Positions 7,501-16,632 of a stretch of 64,000 bases of DNA are shown piece by piece. Origin of the DNA: JBBROS01 sp963752225 (GTDB taxonomy: Bacteria; Pseudomonadota; Alphaproteobacteria; Acetobacterales; Acetobacteraceae); the NCBI GenBank assembly GCA_963752225.1, contig CAVVXS010000014.1:23729-87728 (forward strand), in the 5' to 3' direction. The notes below the pieces were generated by a model. It did not search any database. It saw only the letters and a program-made list of their open reading frames with translations, and had not been told where the DNA came from. Within the stretch, counting starts at the first letter, position 1; every line of letters begins with the position of its first letter. Both the position numbers and the translations under genes were made by a program.

Positions 7501-8844
7501 TTACGGACAGATGTACCCTGTCCCGCCCGGCGCCTTGAAGCAACCTACGCTTTCCGGAAAGAGCGCCTTCGGCAGGAATAGAATGGCGCCGGGCACGAAG
7601 ATCGTGAACGCGATCACCGCGAAGAACACCAGGTAGATCGGCACCGACGCCCGCAGCGCGGTGGGGAACCGGGTGCCGACGAACTTTGACGCCATCAGCA
7701 AGGCGAGCCCATAGGGCGGCGTGATCAGCCCGAAGGCCAGCGTCACGATCAGCACGACGCCCATGTGCACCGGATTGATCTCGGCGGCCTCGGTCAGTTG
7801 CGTGACCACGGGCATGAAAATGATGATCGCCGGGATCGGCTCGATGAAGTCGCCGACGATGACGAACACCAGCACCAGCAGGAACATGATCGCCATCGGG
7901 TCGGTGCCGGCCACGCTGCCGATCCAGCCGGCGACCACGATCGGGCCGCGCAGATAGGCCACCAGCCAACCGAACGCCGACGCGGCGGCGATGGTGATGA
8001 GCGGCAGGCTGAACACCAGCCCGGCCTGGATAAAGTCCCGCGGCAGCTCCCGCCAATGACCGGGCTTGAGCAAGGGCAGCACCACGAGGAGGATGTAGGC
8101 GACTGCGACCACGCCGGCCTCGGTCGGCGTGAACCAGCCGGTCAGGATGCCGCCGAGCAGGATCCCGGGGATCAGCATCGGCAGCGCCGCCCGGCGCCCG
8201 GCGGTGCCGAGTTGGCCCAGGGTCGCGCGCGGGCGCCGAAAGCCGACCGGGCCGAAGAAGTAGCAGTACAGCATCAGCCCGAACCCGATCAGCAAGCCGG
8301 GCACGATGCCACCCAGGAACAGGCCGGCGATCGAGACATTGCCGATCGCCCCGTACACCACCGCCATGATGGACGGCGGCACCAGGGCGGCGATGGTGCT
8401 GGCGGCCGCGATCAAGGCGGCGACGAATTCCGGCCGGTAACCCTCCCGCGCCATCGGCCCCGCCATGGTGCGGGACAGAACCGCGACGTCGGCCGAGGAC
8501 GAACCCGACATCCCGGAAAAGAACATGCTGAACACGGTCGTCACCTGCGCCAGCCCGCCGCGCACGTGGCCCACCAGCGCCTGCGACAGCTCGGCGATGC
8601 GGACGACCACGTTGGCCGAGGTCATCAGCTCGCCGACCAGCAGAAAGAACGGGATCGCCATCAGGCTTTCGGAGTCGATGCCGTTGAACAACTGCCCGGC
8701 CATCGACTGGAAGCTGATCGGCGTCAGCGCGGTGCCGACCATGACGCCGGCGATCAGGCTGAACGCCACCGGCACGCCCATGTAGCCGAGCGTCAGGAAC
8801 AGCGCCGTCATGACGCCGAGGATCAGCGCATTCTCGGCGACCAT
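7501..8844 (-). CDS. dctM: TRAP transporter large permease (DctM)
   Basis: A 447-residue, highly hydrophobic inner-membrane protein of the DctM family, with about twelve membrane segments. Recognisable family blocks: FFLLVGELMTSANVVVRIAEL, FSGMSGSSSADVAVLSRTMAGPMAREGY (the conserved signature with a Gly-Ser-Ser loop), LVPPSIMAVVYG, FTPTEAGVVAVAYILL, IIFMPVVTQL and FGLITPPYGLALL. It carries out Na+-driven uptake with the small subunit DctQ, encoded 14 bases upstream, and the periplasmic binder DctP. The genes downstream and divergent suggest a hydroxycarboxylate substrate. Confidence 0.95.
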   Translation of the reverse strand: MVAENALILGVMTALFLTLGYMGVPVAFSLIAGVMVGTALTPISFQSMAGQLFNGIDSESLMAIPFFLLVGELMTSANVVVRIAELSQALVGHVRGGLAQVTTVFSMFFSGMSGSSSADVAVLSRTMAGPMAREGYRPEFVAALIAAASTIAALVPPSIMAVVYGAIGNVSIAGLFLGGIVPGLLIGFGLMLYCYFFGPVGFRRPRATLGQLGTAGRRAALPMLIPGILLGGILTGWFTPTEAGVVAVAYILLVVLPLLKPGHWRELPRDFIQAGLVFSLPLITIAAASAFGWLVAYLRGPIVVAGWIGSVAGTDPMAIMFLLVLVFVIVGDFIEPIPAIIIFMPVVTQLTEAAEINPVHMGVVLIVTLAFGLITPPYGLALLMASKFVGTRFPTALRASVPIYLVFFAVIAFTIFVPGAILFLPKALFPESVGCFKAPGGTGYICP

Positions 8845-8858
8845 CTAGCCGCCCGCCC

Positions 8859-9440
8859 TCAACTGCCCGACCTCAGCTGGAAGTCCGCCAGCGCCATGCC
8901 TTGCGCGTGCTGCCGCCCGGTCTCGAAGCCGTGCCGGCAGCCGTTGACGATCTGCTCGAGGCTGAACAGCGCCACCAGCAGACCGCACACCGGGATCGGC
9001 CAATACAGGTAGGCGATCGGCGTCATCGACGGCATGCGGAAGCTGTTGAAGCCGGACAGGAAGTTCTGCCACCCGAACACCGCCATCCCGAGGCCGACCA
9101 GCAGCACGACACCGCGGTTGAACACCTCCGCCGCGGTGCGCCACCGGCCGCGCATGGCGTCCGCCATCGCCGACAGGCACAGATGGTCGTTGCGCCGCAC
9201 CGCGACCGCCGTGCCGATGAAAATGCCATAGGTGAAGAAGGCGCTCGTCACCTCCTGCAGCCACAGCCACGGGTGGCCGATCTCGCGCGTCACCACGTCG
9301 GCCAATACCGAGGAGCAGAACGCGGCCAGGCACACCCCGCACAGGATCATCAGCACCCGTTCGAGCCCGTCGAGCGCCCGCCATTTCAGGTGCCGGTCGG
9401 TGGACTGGACGACCTCGAACGGCGCGGACCCGGCCTCCAC
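8859..9440 (-). CDS. dctQ: TRAP transporter small permease (DctQ)
   Basis: A 193-residue membrane protein with four hydrophobic segments. The DctQ-family motif appears as VLADVVTREIGHPWLWLQEVTS followed by FFTYGIFIGTAVAVRRNDHL. It forms the membrane complex with DctM. The gene starts 4 bases after the DctP stop and ends 14 bases before dctM, so the three are one operon in P-Q-M order. Confidence 0.92.
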   Translation of the reverse strand: MEAGSAPFEVVQSTDRHLKWRALDGLERVLMILCGVCLAAFCSSVLADVVTREIGHPWLWLQEVTSAFFTYGIFIGTAVAVRRNDHLCLSAMADAMRGRWRTAAEVFNRGVVLLVGLGMAVFGWQNFLSGFNSFRMPSMTPIAYLYWPIPVCGLLVALFSLEQIVNGCRHGFETGRQHAQGMALADFQLRSGS

Positions 9441-9444
9441 GCGC

Positions 9445-10452
9445 TTACTGGTCCGCGCGCACGAGACCGAGGATCTTGACCGCGTTCGGCCCGAGCGCGG
9501 CGGCCTGGCTGTCCTGGAATGGCGTCGCCACCTTGATGAAGCCGGACGTGTCGACGTCGGTGACGAACTTCACCCCGAGCTTCTGCAGCTTGGCCTGGCT
9601 CTCGTGCTCCAGCGCCAGCGCCTTGGCCGGCTGCTGCTTGGACACCACGTCGGCGGCGTCCGTGACCCACGTCTTCTGCTCGTCCGTGAGGCCCGACCAC
9701 ACCTTGTCCGACACCCACAGCACCGAGTTGTTGGCCTCGTGCGCGGTCAGCGACATCACCGGCGCCGTTTCGTAGTGCTTGTTCGCCTGGTAGACGTTGA
9801 TGCCGTTCTCGGCCATGTCCACGACGCCGGTTTGCAGGCTGGTGTAGACGCTGCCGAACGGCATGTGCACGGTTTGCGCGCCATAGGCGGGGAAGATGGC
9901 GTCCTCGGTGGCGGTCGCCTGCACCCGGACCTTGAGGCCCTTGAGGTCGTCGATGCGGTGGATTTCCTTCTTGCCATAAAGGTAGCGCAGCCCGAGCGTC
10001 GCGAGACCGAGCATGTGCACGCCGGTCACCTTCTCGTCGAACATCGCCTTCATGGCCGTGATGACCGCCGGGTCGGCGAGCGACTTCGTCAGATGCTGCT
10101 CGGACTTGAACAGATAATGCAGGCTCATCACGCCCGATTCCGGGGCGAGGGTCGCGGCGTTGGCCGTGCTGGTGATGAGGAAGTCGATGTCGCCGGTGCG
10201 GATCTTCTGCAGCGCCTGCGGTTCCTGGCCGAGCTGCGCGCCAGGGAACTGATCGATCAGCATCGTCCCCTTGCTGCTTTTGGCCAGGCTGTCAGCGAAC
10301 AGGTCGCCGGCCACGCCGAAGCCGGTGCTCTTGGGTTGATCGTAGCCGAAGCTGTAATGCTTGACTTGCGCCACCGCCGGGGCCGCCCCGCCGGCCAATG
10401 CACCGACCGACAGCGCGCCGGCCACGAGGGCCAGGAATGATCCGAACCGCAT
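9445..10452 (-). CDS. dctP: TRAP transporter periplasmic solute-binding protein (DctP)
   Basis: Start set at ATG 10452 (335 residues): it is preceded by a GGGGGGA ribosome site and begins a classical signal peptide, MRFGSFLALVAGALSVGAL, with probable cleavage after AVA. The mature part has the DctP fold blocks: LYGKKEIHRIDDLKGLKVRVQ, including the Arg that usually binds a substrate carboxylate, then the VYTSLQTGVVDMAENG motif. The ligand is likely an organic acid, inferred from the co-transcribed FMN 2-hydroxy-acid oxidase and the divergent Ldh2-type dehydrogenase. Confidence 0.93.
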   Translation of the reverse strand: MRFGSFLALVAGALSVGALAGGAAPAVAQVKHYSFGYDQPKSTGFGVAGDLFADSLAKSSKGTMLIDQFPGAQLGQEPQALQKIRTGDIDFLITSTANAATLAPESGVMSLHYLFKSEQHLTKSLADPAVITAMKAMFDEKVTGVHMLGLATLGLRYLYGKKEIHRIDDLKGLKVRVQATATEDAIFPAYGAQTVHMPFGSVYTSLQTGVVDMAENGINVYQANKHYETAPVMSLTAHEANNSVLWVSDKVWSGLTDEQKTWVTDAADVVSKQQPAKALALEHESQAKLQKLGVKFVTDVDTSGFIKVATPFQDSQAAALGPNAVKILGLVRADQ

Positions 10453-10576
10453 TGCGTCCCCCCATGCCGTCCCTAAGCCGGCGGGGGCCGGTCGGTCGGT
10501 CTGATGCACGAGAGTAACAACGCCGCCCGGCGGCGTCTACGTTGACTCGCCCGCGCCGGGGAGTGCAGGAAACGGC

Positions 10577-11653
10577 ATGGATGCCGAGACGCACGACGAA
10601 GCCCGCCTGCGCACGTTCGCCGCGATGTTGCTGCAGCGGGCGGGATTGGCCGCCGACCGCGCCGGCGTGATCGCGGCGACTTTGGTCGAAGGCGACATGC
10701 TGGGTCATACCACCCATGGCCTGGCGCAGTTGCCGGGCTACCTGGGCGCCTTGGTGGATGGTTCGATGCGAGCCGAGGGCGAGCCGGAGGTGGTGTCCGA
10801 CCGCGGTGGCACGCTGTTGCTCGACGGGCGACGCCTGCCGGGTCCGTGGCTGGTGCATCACGCGATCGGCCTCGCACTCGAGCGGGTGGCAGCGCATGGC
10901 ACGGTGACGGTCGTCATCCGCCGCAGCCACCACATCGCCTGCCTCGCCGCCTATCTCGAGCGGGTGACGGCGACCGGGCGCATGATCCTGCTGATGAGCT
11001 CGGACCCGAGCGTGGCGAGCGTCGCCCCGTTCGGCGGAACGCGCGCCTTCATCACGCCCAACCCGATCGCCGCCGGTATTCCGACGCCGGGCCGGCCGAT
11101 CCTGATGGATGTCAGTACGTCCACTACCACCAACGGCCTCACCGGGCGCCTGCGCAGCGAGGGCCGCAGGTTGGACCATCCCTGGGTGCTCGACGCCGAC
11201 GGGCGGCCCACCGACGACCCGGCCGCGCTGTTCACCGATCCGCCCGGCACCATCCTGCCGCTCGGCGGCCTCGATAGCGGGCATAAGGGGTTCGCCCTCG
11301 GCTTGCTGGTCGAGGCGCTCACCGCCGCGCTGGGCGGGTTCGGCCGCGCCGACCCCGGCGAGGGCTGGGGAGCGGCCGTCTACCTCCAGGTGATCGACCC
11401 GGCAGCGTTCGGCGGGCTCGACGCCTTCCTGCGCCAGACCGGATGGCTCGAAACCGCCGTCGCGAGCAACCCGGCTCGCCCCGGCGTGTCGTCGCCCCGC
11501 CTGCCGGGTGCTCGCGGGCTCGAACTGCGCGACCGGATGCGGGCCGGCGGCGTGCAGCTTTATCCCGGCGTCATCGGCGCCTTGAACGGCTGGGCCGACC
11601 GGCTCGGCGCCGACCGGTTCGGGGCCGGAGTTGCGGCCCAGTTGGGGGATTGA
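10577..11653 (+). CDS. Ldh2/malate dehydrogenase-like NAD(P)-dependent oxidoreductase
   Basis: A 358-residue member of the Ldh_2 family (malate/L-lactate/ureidoglycolate dehydrogenases, unrelated to Rossmann LDHs). Supporting blocks: VEGDMLGHTTHGLAQLPGYL near the N terminus, RRSHHIACLAAYLERVT with a conserved active-site His, TPNPIAAGIPTPGRPILMDVSTS (cofactor loop) and GHKGFALGLLVEALT. It is transcribed divergently from the TRAP operon, with 124 bases between the start codons. It probably interconverts the 2-hydroxy acid imported by that transporter and its keto acid. Exact substrate cannot be read from the sequence. Confidence 0.88.
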   Translation: MDAETHDEARLRTFAAMLLQRAGLAADRAGVIAATLVEGDMLGHTTHGLAQLPGYLGALVDGSMRAEGEPEVVSDRGGTLLLDGRRLPGPWLVHHAIGLALERVAAHGTVTVVIRRSHHIACLAAYLERVTATGRMILLMSSDPSVASVAPFGGTRAFITPNPIAAGIPTPGRPILMDVSTSTTTNGLTGRLRSEGRRLDHPWVLDADGRPTDDPAALFTDPPGTILPLGGLDSGHKGFALGLLVEALTAALGGFGRADPGEGWGAAVYLQVIDPAAFGGLDAFLRQTGWLETAVASNPARPGVSSPRLPGARGLELRDRMRAGGVQLYPGVIGALNGWADRLGADRFGAGVAAQLGD

Positions 11654-11696
11654 ACCGGTCCGTCGTCGCGGCGTTGTCATCATCGGAGGCCGTTCA

Positions 11697-12095
11697 ATGA
11701 CCGAGACGATCCATCTGGCACCGCATGACCCGATGCCTGACGGGCCGGGCCGTACCATCGTCGTCCTGCGACGGTTCGAGGAGGATGATCCGGACCGTGC
11801 GACGGTCGAAATCATCCTGACCGGCAAGCCCGAGCAGGTCACCCATCCGCGTTGCCCCGACGGCAGCCCCATGACGCTCGACGAGGCGATCGCCGCGGCT
11901 GGCCGGGTGGCCCGTGAGGAAGGCTTGTCGCGGGTCTACGTGCTGGACCGGATGAGTGGCGGCCGCGAACACGAAATCATGAGCCATGGCGGCGATCATA
12001 CGGTCGACATGGACAGGCTGTCCGACACCGATGAGGAGGATGGCGTACGCGGATCAGACATGCGCGATAGGGCGCATCCATCGTCGGACGCCTAA
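11697..12095 (+). CDS. Hypothetical acidic protein
   Basis: A 132-residue soluble protein from ATG 11697, chosen for the CGGAGG site about 8 bases upstream. It is rich in Asp/Glu, has no signal or membrane segment, and contains TIVVLRRFEEDDPDRATVEIIL followed by PMTLDEAIAAAGRVAREEGL, an alpha-helical stretch reminiscent of short stress or phage-like accessory proteins. No domain recognised. It follows the dehydrogenase by 43 bases and precedes the inositol-phosphate-synthase operon by 198 bases; it could belong to either or neither. Confidence 0.6.
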   Translation: MTETIHLAPHDPMPDGPGRTIVVLRRFEEDDPDRATVEIILTGKPEQVTHPRCPDGSPMTLDEAIAAAGRVAREEGLSRVYVLDRMSGGREHEIMSHGGDHTVDMDRLSDTDEEDGVRGSDMRDRAHPSSDA

Positions 12096-12293
12096 TGTTG
12101 AACGCGTCCGAGCCGCATTCCAGCCACATAGAAGCAATACCTTCGGAGTGTGCGCGTTGATTGTGTTGATCTCGCTCACGGCCTCGTTAGCTACTGCCTA
12201 CGGGTTACTTCCTGCGACTTCGCCACTACCTCTGCACACGCTCACTTTGGCCACGCTATCCCGGCGTTGCCTTGAACCGAAAGAGATCGATTG

Positions 12294-13502
12294 ATGCCTG
12301 ATTCCGGGTTGGACGCCGCGCTGACGGGGCGACGCGTTGGTGTGATGGTCGTCGGCATGGGCGGGGCGGTCGCCACGACAGCTGCGGCCGGTATTGAGAT
12401 GCTCCGCGCCGGCTCCAACGACATGGCCGGCTTGCCGCTGGCGGGAACATCGGCACCCGGGATCGCCGCCTATCGCAACCTGCACTTCGCCGGCTGGGAT
12501 CTGCACGGTGACAACCTCGAAAGCGCGGTGCGCGAGCATCGCGTGCTCGACCGTGAGCAGGCGGAACTCGTAGGCCCGGCGCTGGCCGGCATGAAGCCCT
12601 GGCCCGCGGTCGGCAGCCTGGACTTCTGCAAGAACGTCGATGGCGGCAACAAGGTCGTCGCCAAGAGCCATCGCGAGGCGGTTGAGAAGATCCGCGAGGA
12701 CATCCGTGCCTATCGCGAGAGCTCGAAGATCGAGAACCTCGTCATGGTCAACCTTGCCTCTGTCGAGCGTTGGCCGGACAAGAACGCCGGTGCGCTCAAG
12801 ACGGTCGAGGGGTTCGAGCGCGGGCTCGACGGCAGCGACCCGGCCATCAGCCCGGCGATGCTCTACGCCTATGCCGCGATCGCCGAGGGCGTGCCGTACG
12901 GCAACTTTACGCCGAGCTTGGCCGCGGACGTGCCGGCGCTGACCAAGATGGCCGAGCGCGAGAACGTGCCGGTGGCCGGCAAGGACGGCAAGACCGGCCA
13001 GACCTTCATCAAGACGGTACTGGCCCCCGCTTTCCGGTCGCGCTCGTTGTACGTCGAGGGCTGGTTCAGCACCAATATCCTCGGCAACCGCGACGGCTTG
13101 GCGCTGGATAACCCCGACAGCCTCAAGAGCAAGCTCAACACCAAGGGGTCGGTGCTCGACGACATTCTCGGCTACCCGGTCGAGGACCACATCGTCGACA
13201 TCCGCTACTACAAGCCGCGCGGCGACAACAAGGAAGCGTGGGACAACATCGATCTGGTCGGCTTCCTTGGCCAGAAGATGCAGATCAAGGTCAACTTCCT
13301 TTGCCGCGACAGCATCCTGGCCGCACCGCTGGTGATTGAGATCGCCCGCGTGCTCGACCTTGCGCGGCAGCGCGGCAAAGGCGGCATCCAGGAGCAGCTT
13401 GGTCTGTTCTTCAAGGCGCCGATGACGCCGGCCGGCAAGCGCGAGGAGCACAGCTTCCCCGTGCAGGAGCGCGCCCTGCTCGATTGGCTCGCGGCGGCCT
13501 GA
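12294..13502 (+). CDS. ino1: Inositol-3-phosphate synthase (Ino1-type)
   Basis: A 402-residue NAD-dependent enzyme converting glucose 6-phosphate to 1D-myo-inositol 3-phosphate. It has the Rossmann loop VMVVGMGGAVATTAA at the N terminus and the family's central block DGKTGQTFIKTVLAP, then GWFSTNILGNRDG and SVLDDILGY, where the active-site lysines lie. Length fits the bacterial/archaeal short form. A TTG at 12291 is directly adjacent, but ATG is preferred. It opens a long plus-strand operon; the next gene starts 3 bases after the stop. Uncommon in Alphaproteobacteria, and here plainly tied to biosynthesis rather than inositol use. Confidence 0.93.
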   Translation: MPDSGLDAALTGRRVGVMVVGMGGAVATTAAAGIEMLRAGSNDMAGLPLAGTSAPGIAAYRNLHFAGWDLHGDNLESAVREHRVLDREQAELVGPALAGMKPWPAVGSLDFCKNVDGGNKVVAKSHREAVEKIREDIRAYRESSKIENLVMVNLASVERWPDKNAGALKTVEGFERGLDGSDPAISPAMLYAYAAIAEGVPYGNFTPSLAADVPALTKMAERENVPVAGKDGKTGQTFIKTVLAPAFRSRSLYVEGWFSTNILGNRDGLALDNPDSLKSKLNTKGSVLDDILGYPVEDHIVDIRYYKPRGDNKEAWDNIDLVGFLGQKMQIKVNFLCRDSILAAPLVIEIARVLDLARQRGKGGIQEQLGLFFKAPMTPAGKREEHSFPVQERALLDWLAAA

Positions 13503-13505
13503 CCC

Positions 13506-14465
13506 ATGCTCGATGCGGTGCCGCCGGGTGACGGTCTGGCCGGCGCCGCCGAGGTGGCGGGGCCCGGGTTGGCAATGCCCGAGTTGGCGGCAATGGTGCC
13601 GTTGGCGGCCGAACTCTGCGACCTGAAGCGGGTTCGGGACGCCAGCAGTATCGACAGCCTGGCGTCGCGCGCGTTCCGGCGAGCCTGGGGCGCGTTGCTG
13701 GCCGGGCAGGAAGTCGAGTTCGTAGCACGGGTCGCCACCGCGGATGCGGTGGCGGCGGTACGGCTGGGCGGGATCGACGCGGCCGTGCTGGGCGCGTGCG
13801 GCCTGTCGCCGGCCGAAGCGGCGGTGGTGCTTGGCCGCAGCTTCGACGAGGTGGCCGGGCCGATCGAGCCCGGTTTGGCAGCGGCATTGCGGTCCGGCTT
13901 GGGCCAGCCGCTCCGCGATGGCCCGGCGCCCGCCTTTGCGGAAGCATTGATTCGTCAGCCACGGGCGGGTGCCACCTGTCCCGGCAAGCCGCGGATCATG
14001 CTCGAGCCGCCCGAGCGCCACGGCGATCACTGCTTCGTCGTGGCGGTCTTGGCTTATGCGGTCGCGCCACGCTTCGCGGCCGATCCGGCAACGGCGTTCC
14101 TGGCCGGCATGGCGCACCACCTGCACAACGCCGTGCTGCCGGACAGCGGCTTCGCTGGCGAGATGCTGCTGGGCGAACACCTGATACCGATCCTCCGGCG
14201 CTTGTTCGACCGCGAACTCGGCACCCTGCCGGCTCCGCTTCGTCTTCGCACCGAAGCGGCTTTGGCGGACATCCAGGATGCCTCGACGCCGGTCGGCCGG
14301 GCGTTCCATGCGGCCGACGTGATCGATCGGGTGCTGCAAATGCGGCACTACGACGCCGTTGCCCGCTTCACCGTGGACCAGGCGCTTGACGACATGGACC
14401 TCGTCCATGCCGGGCCGACGCAAGCGTTCCACCAGGCGGTGCTGCGCGCGGCCGGGCTGCCGTGA
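13506..14465 (+). CDS. HD-domain protein, possible phosphatase
   Basis: A 319-residue protein in two halves. Residues 1-150 are helical and Ala-rich with no recognised fold. Residues 165-280 look like an HD-superfamily phosphohydrolase: H172/H175 in ERHGDHC, then GMAHHLHNA (204-208) where HD proteins have the His-Asp pair, and FHAADVIDRVL with D271 as the usual last metal ligand. The expected Asp of 'HD' is not at its normal place, so metal binding may be altered. Placed between ino1 and a methyltransferase, it could supply the inositol-phosphate phosphatase step; this is inference. Confidence 0.6.
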   Translation: MLDAVPPGDGLAGAAEVAGPGLAMPELAAMVPLAAELCDLKRVRDASSIDSLASRAFRRAWGALLAGQEVEFVARVATADAVAAVRLGGIDAAVLGACGLSPAEAAVVLGRSFDEVAGPIEPGLAAALRSGLGQPLRDGPAPAFAEALIRQPRAGATCPGKPRIMLEPPERHGDHCFVVAVLAYAVAPRFAADPATAFLAGMAHHLHNAVLPDSGFAGEMLLGEHLIPILRRLFDRELGTLPAPLRLRTEAALADIQDASTPVGRAFHAADVIDRVLQMRHYDAVARFTVDQALDDMDLVHAGPTQAFHQAVLRAAGLP

Positions 14466-15601
14466 CCGTGGCGGCCGACCTGCGCAGCCCGGCGTCGGGC
14501 CTGGTGCTGCACGCCGACACCGGGCATTCGTTGTCCGACGGGAGCGAGCGCTGGCCGGTGGTGGAGGGCATCCCGTTCCTGCGGCGCGACCGGCGGGAGT
14601 TGGCCGACGCGGCGCTGGCGGCCCTGGACGGCGGTTCGGTCCTCGACGCCGCCGTGCTGCTGCTGGCTGACCAGGATAATTGGGCCCGCACTCCACCGCC
14701 TTCCGAGGACGCGCGTTGCGAAGTGGTGCGGCACGGTGATGCGCTGACGTTCCGGGCGGCGATGGACCTGCTGGCGTTCGGCCCGGTCGGCACCTATTTC
14801 GCGCACCGCTGGTCCGACCCCACCTTCGTGTCGGGCTTGGCCCTGGCCGAAGCGCATGCCGCCCCTGGGAGCATCCTCGAACTGGCCTGCGGCGCCGGGC
14901 ACTTCCTGCGCGAGTTCGCCCGCGTGTCCGCCGGCAACGTGACAGGCGCCGACATCGTGTTCGCGAAGCTGTGGCTGGCCCGCCGCTTCGTGGCCCCGGC
15001 CGCTCGGCTGCTGTGCTTCGACGCCGCCGATCCGTGGCCGTTCGCCGACCGCGCGTTCGACACCGTATTCTGCCACGACGCCTTCTACTTTCTGCCGGCA
15101 AAGCCGCACGTTGCGGCCGAGATGCGCCGGGTCGCCGCCGGCCCGGTGCTGGTCGGGCATGCGCATAATGCCCTGGTGGACAACCTGTCCGCCGGCAGCC
15201 CGCTGCCGCCGGCCGGGTATGCCGCGCTGTTCGGCACGCCGTTGCTGTATGACGACCGCGAGTTGACCGCGGCGGCCGTCGAGCAGCGGGCGCCGCGTCC
15301 CGCCTCCGCCGACGCGCTCGGGACGGCGCCGGCGATCTCGCTTGCTGCCGGGGCCGGGCAGCCTCGCCGTGTGGCCGGGACCCTCGCACTGCCGGCGCCG
15401 GGCCAGGAACTGCGGCGCAACCCGCTCTACCAGGGCGGCGCCATCCGCTGGCCGTCGCCGCGTTACGAGGCGGAGTACGGCAGTCTCGCCACCTATCCGG
15501 GCGAAGCGGCCGGCCCGGAGACGGCGGTTGCCGGCGCCGACCCGGCCATCGACGCGCTGGCCCGGCGTCGCGTCCTGCTGGACTTGCCGGCCCGATGGTG
15601 A
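14462..15601 (+). CDS. SAM-dependent methyltransferase with Trm112-like N terminus
   Basis: A 379-residue protein from a GTG at 14462 that overlaps the preceding stop (GTGA), a sign of translational coupling. Residues about 9-42 (SPASGLVLHA, then RWPVVEGIPFL) resemble the Trm112-like domain common ahead of small-molecule methyltransferases. A class I Rossmann methyltransferase follows: motif I ILELACGAGHFLREF (138-152), an acidic residue in TGADIV, motif-IV-like FDTVFCHDAFYFL. The C-terminal 130 residues are proline-rich and of unknown fold. Probably methylates an intermediate of the operon's product. Confidence 0.75.
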   Translation: MTVAADLRSPASGLVLHADTGHSLSDGSERWPVVEGIPFLRRDRRELADAALAALDGGSVLDAAVLLLADQDNWARTPPPSEDARCEVVRHGDALTFRAAMDLLAFGPVGTYFAHRWSDPTFVSGLALAEAHAAPGSILELACGAGHFLREFARVSAGNVTGADIVFAKLWLARRFVAPAARLLCFDAADPWPFADRAFDTVFCHDAFYFLPAKPHVAAEMRRVAAGPVLVGHAHNALVDNLSAGSPLPPAGYAALFGTPLLYDDRELTAAAVEQRAPRPASADALGTAPAISLAAGAGQPRRVAGTLALPAPGQELRRNPLYQGGAIRWPSPRYEAEYGSLATYPGEAAGPETAVAGADPAIDALARRRVLLDLPARW

Positions 15602-16632
15602 AGTGGGGCATCGCCGGCTGCGGCTGGGTCGCCCGCGACTACGTGGGACCGGCGATCCAGGCCAGCGCCAACGGCACCCTTGCCGCAGTGTTCGACCCCG
15701 ACCCGGTCTCGCGGCATCGCGCGGCCGAGTTGCTGCATGTGCCGACGCACCACGATCTCGGCGCCTTCCTCGCCACGCCCGGACTGGGCGCGGTCTACGT
15801 CGCCGCACCGAACCACGCCCATCGCGCGCTGGTCGAAGCTGCGGCTGCCGCCGGGCTGCCCGTGCTGTGCGAAAAGCCCATGGCGACCAGCATGGAGGAT
15901 GCACAGGCCATGGTACAGGCCTGTGCGCAGGCCGGGGTGCGCTACGCGACGGCGTTCGACCAGCGCTTCCACGCGGCGCACCGAACTTTGGCCGGGCTGC
16001 TGGCCGAAGGCCGGCTCGGCATGGTGACCGCCATCCGCATCGTCTACGCCTGTTGGCTGCCGGCCGACTGGGCCGGGGACAATTGGCGCATCGACCCGCG
16101 CCGGGCCGGCGGGGGCGCGCTGTTCGATCTGGCGCCGCATGGCCTCGATCTCAGCGCCTATCTGCTGAACGAGCCGCTGGTCGAGGTCGCCGCGTTGGGG
16201 CAGGCACGCATCCACAAATACCAGGTCGAGGACGGCGCGATGCTGATGGCGCGCAGCCGGTCCGGGACAATGGTGCAGATGCACGTCGCCTATAACTGCC
16301 CGGAAACCCTGCCGCGGCGGCGGCTCGAGGTGGTCGGCACCGCCGGCCAGGCGATCGCCCGCGATACGATGGGCCAGACTCCGGGCGGCACGCTCGAGTT
16401 CATCGACGCCGCAACCGGCGTGTCCTCGCCGGTGCCGGTGCCGGGTGCCGAGCGTTCGCCGTTCCTGAACCAGGTCGAGGCGTTCGCCGACGCCATCGTT
16501 GGCAACGGCACCTTCCCGTTCCCGCCCGAGGCCGACTTGGCAACCATGGCGCTGCTGCTGCAGGCGCAGGGCCAGATCAAGGCGGCGGCGAGCCCGAAAC
16601 CTTCAACCATCCCGACAGGTCATGCCGCTTAG
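15595..16632 (+). CDS. Gfo/Idh/MocA-family sugar or inositol oxidoreductase
   Basis: A 345-residue NAD(P)-dependent dehydrogenase: dinucleotide loop WGIAGCGWVARDY at the N terminus, AAPNHAHRALV, the catalytic CEKPMATS motif (E93-K94-P95) and DLAPHGLDLSAYLL supplying the downstream Asp/His pair. The family includes inositol 2-dehydrogenases and aminosugar or glucose 3-dehydrogenases, which fits the ino1 context. It overlaps the methyltransferase by 7 bases and the next gene by 11. The position oxidised and the substrate cannot be told. Confidence 0.88.
   Translation: MVKWGIAGCGWVARDYVGPAIQASANGTLAAVFDPDPVSRHRAAELLHVPTHHDLGAFLATPGLGAVYVAAPNHAHRALVEAAAAAGLPVLCEKPMATSMEDAQAMVQACAQAGVRYATAFDQRFHAAHRTLAGLLAEGRLGMVTAIRIVYACWLPADWAGDNWRIDPRRAGGGALFDLAPHGLDLSAYLLNEPLVEVAALGQARIHKYQVEDGAMLMARSRSGTMVQMHVAYNCPETLPRRRLEVVGTAGQAIARDTMGQTPGGTLEFIDAATGVSSPVPVPGAERSPFLNQVEAFADAIVGNGTFPFPPEADLATMALLLQAQGQIKAAASPKPSTIPTGHAA

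Noticed and set aside
12198..15611. A 1137-codon open frame on the minus strand opposite the ino1, HD and methyltransferase genes
   Set aside because: It is antisense to well-supported genes, is Arg/Pro/Gln/His-rich nonsense and arises from the strong third-position GC bias. Similar long antisense frames at 19754-21469, 21649-23697 and 33679-36021 were dropped for the same reason.
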